Origin: Clostridia bacterium
Lineage (GTDB): Bacteria; Bacillota; Clostridia; Christensenellales; Borkfalkiaceae
Reading direction: 5' to 3'
Assembly (NCBI GenBank): GCA_017502525.1
Contig: JAFVUV010000003.1
Coordinates: 124,001-188,000, forward strand
DNA: 64,000 nt
The position numbers and the translations under genes were made by a program. This document shows, in pieces, positions 59,215 through 64,000 of the stretch. How positions within the stretch are numbered: position 1 is the stretch's first letter; every line of letters begins with the position of its first letter. A model generated the notes under the pieces. The model was given only the letters and a program-made list of their open reading frames with translations, made no database searches and was not told the origin of the DNA.

Positions 59215-59622
59215 TTAATCAACGTACTTTAATACAAACTCTGGCAAATCTTCTTTAGAAGCGCTGCAAGTTACTACGAATTTAACGTCGTAATCTTTTT
59301 CAAGCTTTTCCATTGAAGCAAAAATTTGTTCTAAATCAGCAAGTTTTTTACCCGTAATTCTTGCAATACCATCAATATATATGTATTCGTTGTCGCCGTT
59401 TGCAGCAACTATTCCCTTAATAAAACCGTTCAAAGCATCTGCACATTTAATGTCAAAACCAGTAATGTCTAAAAATCTGATAGTGTATTTAATATCGTGT
59501 GTATATCTTTTGGTATCAGTTATAAATATAACGTGCCCTTTCGCCTTTTCAATAGCGCCGTTGGCACATTCTATAATTGCCTTAGTTTTGCCTGTCCCTT
59601 TGGGTCCGTAAATAATTTTCAT
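59215..59622 (-). CDS. Small P-loop NTPase-like protein
   Basis: 135 residues opening directly with a Walker A motif, IIYGPKGTGKT (residues 3-13). A hydrophobic strand ending EYIYIDGIAR (about 83-92) may be Walker B, with Asp as the acidic residue. The protein is about a minimal RecA-like half fold. Similar short proteins in Clostridia are sometimes labelled twitching-motility or ATPase proteins without proof. It has its own promoter (59661-59689), an AGGAGG ribosome-binding site and a terminator, so it is monocistronic. Function unknown. Confidence 0.8.
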   Translation of the reverse strand: MKIIYGPKGTGKTKAIIECANGAIEKAKGHVIFITDTKRYTHDIKYTIRFLDITGFDIKCADALNGFIKGIVAANGDNEYIYIDGIARITGKKLADLEQIFASMEKLEKDYDVKFVVTCSASKEDLPEFVLKYVD

Positions 59623-59660
59623 TGGAAATATTCCTCCTGATAAATATCTTATCTAGTTAT

Positions 59661-59689
59661 ATTGTATAACACTTTTTTGAAAATTTCAA
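59661..59689 (-). promoter_or_regulatory. Promoter of the P-loop protein gene
   Basis: On the minus strand TTGAAA (59689-59684), a 17-base spacer and TACAAT (59666-59661). Confidence 0.7.
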
Positions 59690-59753
59690 TAGGTTTTTAA
59701 AAATTTATTAGTAAAAATCAAAAGATTTTTTGTGTTTTATAATTCTAAAATAA

Positions 59754-59789
59754 AAATCAGCCCTAAAATAATGTTAGGACTGATTTTTT
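59754..59789 (-). terminator. Terminator after the aminotransferase gene
   Basis: Arms AAATCAG...CCTAA and TTAGG...CTGATTT with T's on both flanks; read on the minus strand it ends the prfA-aminotransferase transcript. Confidence 0.82.
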
Positions 59790-59794
59790 AGCCG

Positions 59795-60991
59795 TTATTT
59801 AAGTAAATTAATAAACGAAATTAGTCTTGTTAAACCTTCTTTTATGTCTTCAATAGAAATTGCATACGAAAGTCTAATACATTCGTCGTTTCCAAATGCA
59901 ATACCAGGAATCAAGGCAATGCCTTGTTTTAATGCACAATCAGCAAACGTTAAAGAACCATTGATTTCTACACCATCGTATTTCTTTCCATAAAGTTTAG
60001 AAACGTTAACGAATACGTAAAACGCGCCTTTCGGTTGAACACACTCTATTCCATCAACGTCTTGAAGCATTTCAATCATAAGTTTACGGCGTTCGTCGAA
60101 AACTTTTTGCATTTTTGCAATAAATTGCTCACCTTCAGGAGCGGTAAGTGCCGTTACTGATGCGTATTGGGAGATAGAACAAGCGTTGCTAGTGGTATGG
60201 CTTTGCATACTTGATATTGCTTTTGCGATACTTAAGGGAGCTGCAAGGTACCCGATTCTCCAACCTGTCATTGCATAAGTTTTTGACATACCGTTGATGA
60301 TAATTGTCAAATCTTTCATCTTTTCACTATATTGTGCTATTGAATAGTGTTTTTCGCCTTCGTAAACTAATTTTTCATAAATTTCGTCTGAAATAACGTA
60401 AATTCCTTTTTCTTCAGCAACCTTAGCTATAGCTTTAATTTCTTCTTCAGAATAAATCGCGCCGGTAGGATTATTAGGCGTATTTAAGATAAGACATTTT
60501 GTTTTATCAGTAATAATTTCAGCAAACTGCTCAGCGGTCATTTTATAGCCATTTTCTTTTTTAGTTTGAACGTAAACACATTTTCCACCTGCAAGTTTTA
60601 TAAGTTCAGGATATGTAAGCCAAAACGGTGACGGCAATACCACTTCATCCCCTTCGTCAACAATAGCGCAAATAGCGTGATAAAGTGAACTTTTTGCACC
60701 TGAAGAAATGACAATTTGGGCAGAATCGTAAACGAGATTATTATCTTTCAAAAATTTATCGCAAACAGCTTTTTTAAGTTCTAGCATACCAGCAGCAGGC
60801 GTATATTTTGTAAAACCTATATCCAGCGCTTTTTTTGCAGAATCGATTATATATTCAGGCGTATTAAAATCAGGTTCTCCAGCACCAAAACCTATAACTG
60901 ATATTCCATCTGCCTTCATCTTTTTTGCCTTTGCTGTAATTTCCAACGTTAAAGAGGGTGCAATTTCTTTTACTTTTCTTGAAATACTCAT
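59795..60991 (-). CDS. Pyridoxal-phosphate aminotransferase, aspartate aminotransferase type (AspB-like)
   Basis: 398 residues, fold type I, class Ib. The start ISRKVKEIAPSLTLEITAKA and GFGAGEPDFNTPE are typical of AspB. LNTPNNPTGAIYS contacts substrate and cofactor, the PLP lysine is in INGMSKTYAMTGWRIGY, and the C-terminal substrate-binding Arg is in ECIRLSYA. AAGGAG precedes the ATG. Aspartate is the likely substrate, but prephenate or other amino acids are possible for this subgroup. Confidence 0.92.
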   Translation of the reverse strand: MSISRKVKEIAPSLTLEITAKAKKMKADGISVIGFGAGEPDFNTPEYIIDSAKKALDIGFTKYTPAAGMLELKKAVCDKFLKDNNLVYDSAQIVISSGAKSSLYHAICAIVDEGDEVVLPSPFWLTYPELIKLAGGKCVYVQTKKENGYKMTAEQFAEIITDKTKCLILNTPNNPTGAIYSEEEIKAIAKVAEEKGIYVISDEIYEKLVYEGEKHYSIAQYSEKMKDLTIIINGMSKTYAMTGWRIGYLAAPLSIAKAISSMQSHTTSNACSISQYASVTALTAPEGEQFIAKMQKVFDERRKLMIEMLQDVDGIECVQPKGAFYVFVNVSKLYGKKYDGVEINGSLTFADCALKQGIALIPGIAFGNDECIRLSYAISIEDIKEGLTRLISFINLLK

Positions 60992-61008
60992 TATAATTTT
61001 CTCCTTAA

Positions 61009-62085
61009 TTATTCTTCATCAGTTCCTGCACTTAATTTTAGTTCCCTATCGTGAATAGCAAGCGCTTCAACCATTTCGTCGATATCGCCCATCATAAAAC
61101 TATCTATAGAGTGTAAAGTTAGACCTATTCTATGGTCAGTTACTCGGCCTTGTGGGAAGTTATACGTTCTAATTCTTTCAGAACGGTCACCCGTACCCAC
61201 TTGATTACGACGGTTTTCAGAATACTCTTTATCATATTGAGATTGATAAAAATCGTAAAGCCTACTTTTTAATACTCTCATTGCTTTTTCACGGTTTTTA
61301 GTTTGAGAACGTTCATCTTGGCACAATACTACGATTCCCGTAGGAATATGTGTCATACGAATACAAGATTCGGTTTTATTAACATGTTGTCCGCCAGCAC
61401 CACTACTGCGCAAAGTATCAATTCTCAAATCTTTTTCGTCGATATTAACTTCAACGTCTTCAACTTCGGGTAAAACGGCAACGGTAGCCGTAGAAGTGTG
61501 AACGCGTCCTTGCGATTCAGTTTCTGGTACTCTTTGAACTCTATGAACACCACTTTCAAATTTTAATTTTCTATAACAATCTTTACCCGTAATTGAGAAA
61601 ACAGCTTCTTTGACACCACCTAGTTCGGTTGTGCTAATATCCATATCCTCTGTCTTCCAACGGTTTTTTTCAGCGTAACGAATATAAAGTTTATATAACT
61701 CATATGCAAATAAACTCGCTTCTTCGCCACCAGCTCCCGCTCTTATTTCCATAATAACGTTTTTATCGTCGTTAGGGTCTTTGGGTAAAAGTAAAATGCG
61801 TAATTCTTCAGATAAGGTTTCAAGTTTTGATTTACAAGTTAACAACTCGTCTTCCATAAGAACTTTCATTTCAGCATCAGTTTCTAATGGAAGCATTTCT
61901 TTAAGTTCTTGTTGTTCTTTTAAAACTTTTTTATATTCTGAATATTTTTCTACCGTTTCAGTTATTTCTGAAAGTTCTTTTGTATAAGCACGCCACTCGT
62001 CAATTCTAGAGATAACTTCATTATCACTAACGAGTTGGTTTAACTTATCAAATCTTTCTAGCATTTTATCAAGCTTTTTAAACAT
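61009..62085 (-). CDS. prfA: Peptide chain release factor 1
   Basis: 358 residues. The GGQ motif in SSGAGGQHVNKTES triggers peptide release, and RVPETESQGRVHTS holds PET, the PxT-type anticodon motif of RF1 for UAA/UAG. The glutamine of GGQ is the target of PrmC, encoded by the preceding gene with a one-base stop/start overlap. Confidence 0.96.
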   Translation of the reverse strand: MFKKLDKMLERFDKLNQLVSDNEVISRIDEWRAYTKELSEITETVEKYSEYKKVLKEQQELKEMLPLETDAEMKVLMEDELLTCKSKLETLSEELRILLLPKDPNDDKNVIMEIRAGAGGEEASLFAYELYKLYIRYAEKNRWKTEDMDISTTELGGVKEAVFSITGKDCYRKLKFESGVHRVQRVPETESQGRVHTSTATVAVLPEVEDVEVNIDEKDLRIDTLRSSGAGGQHVNKTESCIRMTHIPTGIVVLCQDERSQTKNREKAMRVLKSRLYDFYQSQYDKEYSENRRNQVGTGDRSERIRTYNFPQGRVTDHRIGLTLHSIDSFMMGDIDEMVEALAIHDRELKLSAGTDEE

Positions 62086-63914
62086 TAAAGCACCGCCTTA
62101 ACAATTCTTTCTATATTTTCGTAATCTTTTATAATTTCAACACTAGCGAATCCGTTTAACATTTTTGCTATTTGATTGGCTTGTCCTATACCACACTCCA
62201 AAAACAAAATACCGTTTTCGGTTAAATGGTCTTTAGCATTATCTGCAATTATTTTATAAAAATCGTAACCACTAGCACCACCGTCTAATGCCAAAATAGG
62301 TTCAAATTCTTTTACTTCTTTTTGTAATTGATTTATATCTTCAGATTTAATGTAGGGGGGATTAGAAATAATAACGTCAAATTTTTTTTCATTTCCGTCG
62401 GAAATCTCTGAGAACATATCACTTTCAATAAACTCAATTTCAGCGCTATTTAGCGTTGCGTTGTCTTTTGCAAGTTTTAGTGCATCACCACTAACGTCAA
62501 TAGCTGTAACCCTAGCACCACTTTGCTTTTGCACGGCAATAGCTATTGCACCACTTCCCGTACATAAATCAAGCACTTTGCTCTCTCTATTTATATATTT
62601 GAGCGCATTTTCAACCAGTAATTCTGTCTCAGGTCTTGGGATAAGCACCCTTTCATCAACTTTTATTGTATAGCCATAAAAATCAGTATCGCCTATGCAG
62701 TACCACAACGGTCTACCCGTAATGCGTTCTTCAACGATTTTGTTTATTTTTTCTACTTTTGCGGGATTAACTAAATCTTCACAATCAAGTTCAGAACGTT
62801 TAATGTCTAAAGTTAAACTGATAATCCACTCAGCTTCGGCTTGTTCTTCAATACCGTTTGCGGATAGTTTATCTTTAACTTTTTGTAATAAGTCTTTGCG
62901 CTTTTGAGCTGTAACAAACTCTTCTTCAGGAATTGTTGAGTCGTTATCCATTTCCATAACTGACTTAAACGCAACTATTGCAACTTCAAGCATTTTATCA
63001 TCAGGCTCACGCGTGGTTATTCGTTGTAACAACATTCCAGGTAATTTCAAAGGATAAAAAAGCCAGAATTTAGTCTTAGCTAAACCTTTAAGTAATTCAT
63101 ATGAAAGCCCCGCCACTAAAGGTAACAATGCCAAATGCAATAAAACGCGATAAATCTTTTGCATTTCTACTGATATTAACGATTCTACTAACGCGGAAAC
63201 TAAAATACTGATTAGCATTACGAAAACCATAAAAGTAGTTCCGCACCTATCGTGAATACGTGTGCATTTTTTAGCGTTTTCAACGTTTAATTCTAGCCCA
63301 CGTTCATAGCACGATATAGTTTTATGCTCAGCGCCGTGATACATAAAAGTTCGTTTTATATCTTTAAGTAAAGAACTAAGTACAATATACAAAAGAAATA
63401 TAATTAGTTTTAAACCACCTTCAATAAAGTTGGTAGCCCAAACGTCGAATTTAACACAAAATAAACGTTCAAGCCCGTCGCAACAAAGTTGCGGTAAATA
63501 TATAAAAAGCAAAACGGCAAGAGCAAGCCCTAAAAGCATTGAAATAGTTGCAACCACACTCATTACGTTTACTTTAAGCTTTTCAGCCAACCACTTTTCA
63601 AACTTTGAAGGCTCCCCTTCACCGTAAACGTCTGCTGAACGCATTAAGGTTTTGACGCCAACTATCATTGACGTTACAAATGAAACCACACCACGCACAA
63701 TAGGCAGCCTGAAAAACAGACTGCTTTCTTTTTGTGGTTTTATTCTCTTTGATTCTTTTCTGATAATCCCGTCACTATCACGCACCGCTGTAACCATAGC
63801 TGAATTACCGCGCATCATAACGCCTTCCAAAACCGCTTGTCCACCGATAGACGTTTTAGTACAAGATTTACTTGAATTTTCTTTTTCTTTCATATTACAA
63901 ACACTACAACTCAT
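62085..63914 (-). CDS. prmC: DUF1385 (YqhQ-like) membrane protein fused to PrmC release-factor methyltransferase
   Basis: 609 residues in one uninterrupted frame. Residues 20-310 are a DUF1385 protein: IGGQAVLEGVMMRG, several membrane segments, and YHGAEHKTISCYE with CTRIHDRCGTTF. Residues 335-609 are PrmC, the N5-glutamine methyltransferase of RF1/RF2: helical N-terminus, SAM motif DLCTGSGAIAIAVQKQ and the catalytic NPPY in DVIISNPPYIKSED. In most Firmicutes these are neighbouring separate genes. No clear Shine-Dalgarno is seen before the ATG at 63914; the ATG at 63893 is an alternative. Confidence 0.92.
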   Translation of the reverse strand: MSCSVCNMKEKENSSKSCTKTSIGGQAVLEGVMMRGNSAMVTAVRDSDGIIRKESKRIKPQKESSLFFRLPIVRGVVSFVTSMIVGVKTLMRSADVYGEGEPSKFEKWLAEKLKVNVMSVVATISMLLGLALAVLLFIYLPQLCCDGLERLFCVKFDVWATNFIEGGLKLIIFLLYIVLSSLLKDIKRTFMYHGAEHKTISCYERGLELNVENAKKCTRIHDRCGTTFMVFVMLISILVSALVESLISVEMQKIYRVLLHLALLPLVAGLSYELLKGLAKTKFWLFYPLKLPGMLLQRITTREPDDKMLEVAIVAFKSVMEMDNDSTIPEEEFVTAQKRKDLLQKVKDKLSANGIEEQAEAEWIISLTLDIKRSELDCEDLVNPAKVEKINKIVEERITGRPLWYCIGDTDFYGYTIKVDERVLIPRPETELLVENALKYINRESKVLDLCTGSGAIAIAVQKQSGARVTAIDVSGDALKLAKDNATLNSAEIEFIESDMFSEISDGNEKKFDVIISNPPYIKSEDINQLQKEVKEFEPILALDGGASGYDFYKIIADNAKDHLTENGILFLECGIGQANQIAKMLNGFASVEIIKDYENIERIVKAVL

Positions 63915-63930
63915 CGTTTGTAAGATATAA

Positions 63931-63964
63931 AAAAGGCTTTAAGCGTATAAAAATACTCTTAAAG
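63931..63964 (-). terminator. Terminator upstream of the DUF1385-prmC gene
   Basis: Arms GGCTTTAAG and CTTAAAGCC with a T run on the minus strand. It ends the gene entering from the right edge and leaves only 16 bases before the next ATG. Confidence 0.82.
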
Positions 63965-63981
63965 CCGCGCAATATAGCGTA

Positions 63982-63999
63982 CTATTTTGCTTTGCCATA
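63982..63999 (-). CDS. rpmE: Last codons of a gene entering from the right, possibly ribosomal protein L31
   Basis: On the minus strand one frame reads Tyr-Gly-Lys-Ala-Lys-stop directly before the terminator. L31 proteins often end Lys-Tyr-Gly-x-Lys, and rpmE commonly precedes the yqhQ/prmC-prfA genes in Firmicutes. Five residues are too few to be sure. Confidence 0.3.
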   Translation of the reverse strand, partial: YGKAK

Positions 64000-64000
64000 T

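Overview
This 64 kb window is a chromosomal segment of an AT-rich, Gram-positive, endospore-forming member of the Firmicutes (Clostridia-like). The whole spoIIIA operon (spoIIIAA to spoIIIAH), spoIVB, gerW and two D,D-carboxypeptidases are present. A T-box leader controls pheS-pheT, and AGGAGG-type ribosome-binding sites are common. Gene orders such as cmk-plsC-ispH/S1 and asp23-nusB-folD-ispA-tlyA-nadK-argR-recN are typical of Clostridia. I see no transposase, prophage, CRISPR array or rRNA. The species cannot be named from the sequence.

Layout. 1-630: end of a dCMP-deaminase-like gene, then tRNA-Ser(UGA) flanked by a copy of its own 5' end and a tRNA-like unit sharing its 3' end. 757-8573 (+): proC, rnhA, a TVP38-type membrane protein, surE, a flavoprotein, cmk, plsC and an ispH-S1 fusion. 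8708-13283 (+): the spoIIIA operon. 13352-19730 (+): asp23, nusB, folD, ispA, tlyA, nadK, argR, recN. 19804-28475 (+): spoIVB, a D,D-carboxypeptidase, lysA, a site-2 protease, scpA, scpB, a ytfI-like gene, gerW, dacF, rluB. 28724-32381: tRNA-Trp, a PadR-type regulator with a membrane domain, a tyrosine recombinase, and lexA divergent from a 55-residue cysteine-rich ORF. 32419-40340 (-): miaB-mutS-mutL-miaA and a PLP enzyme. 40430-42658 (+): a class A penicillin-binding protein. 42666-51631 (-): a T-box leader, pheS, pheT, mutS2, a small membrane protein, a cysteine desulfurase and thiI. 51827-53080 (+): an isolated L-rhamnose isomerase. 53210-63999 (-): the tail of a probable rpmE, a DUF1385-PrmC fusion, prfA, an aminotransferase, a P-loop protein, thrC, trpS, and a little-known trio (DUF5685-type protein, degenerate J-domain protein, membrane protein) followed by an RlmD-type methyltransferase.

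Most of the window is housekeeping: translation quality, mismatch repair, isoprenoid and amino-acid synthesis, chromosome segregation, and the mother-cell/forespore channel of sporulation. The accessory-looking parts are the tRNA-Ser repeats, the 28.8-31.8 kb stretch (PadR-membrane protein between 17-bp direct repeats, recombinase, SOS-box divergent pair) and the DUF5685/J-like/membrane trio. Several genes (lexA, the recombinase, miaB, possibly the TVP38 gene) have a promoter -10 box 5-7 bases before the start codon and no Shine-Dalgarno sequence, which suggests leaderless transcripts.

Everything here is read by eye. Family assignments rest on recognised motifs and gene order; no database search or folding program was run.
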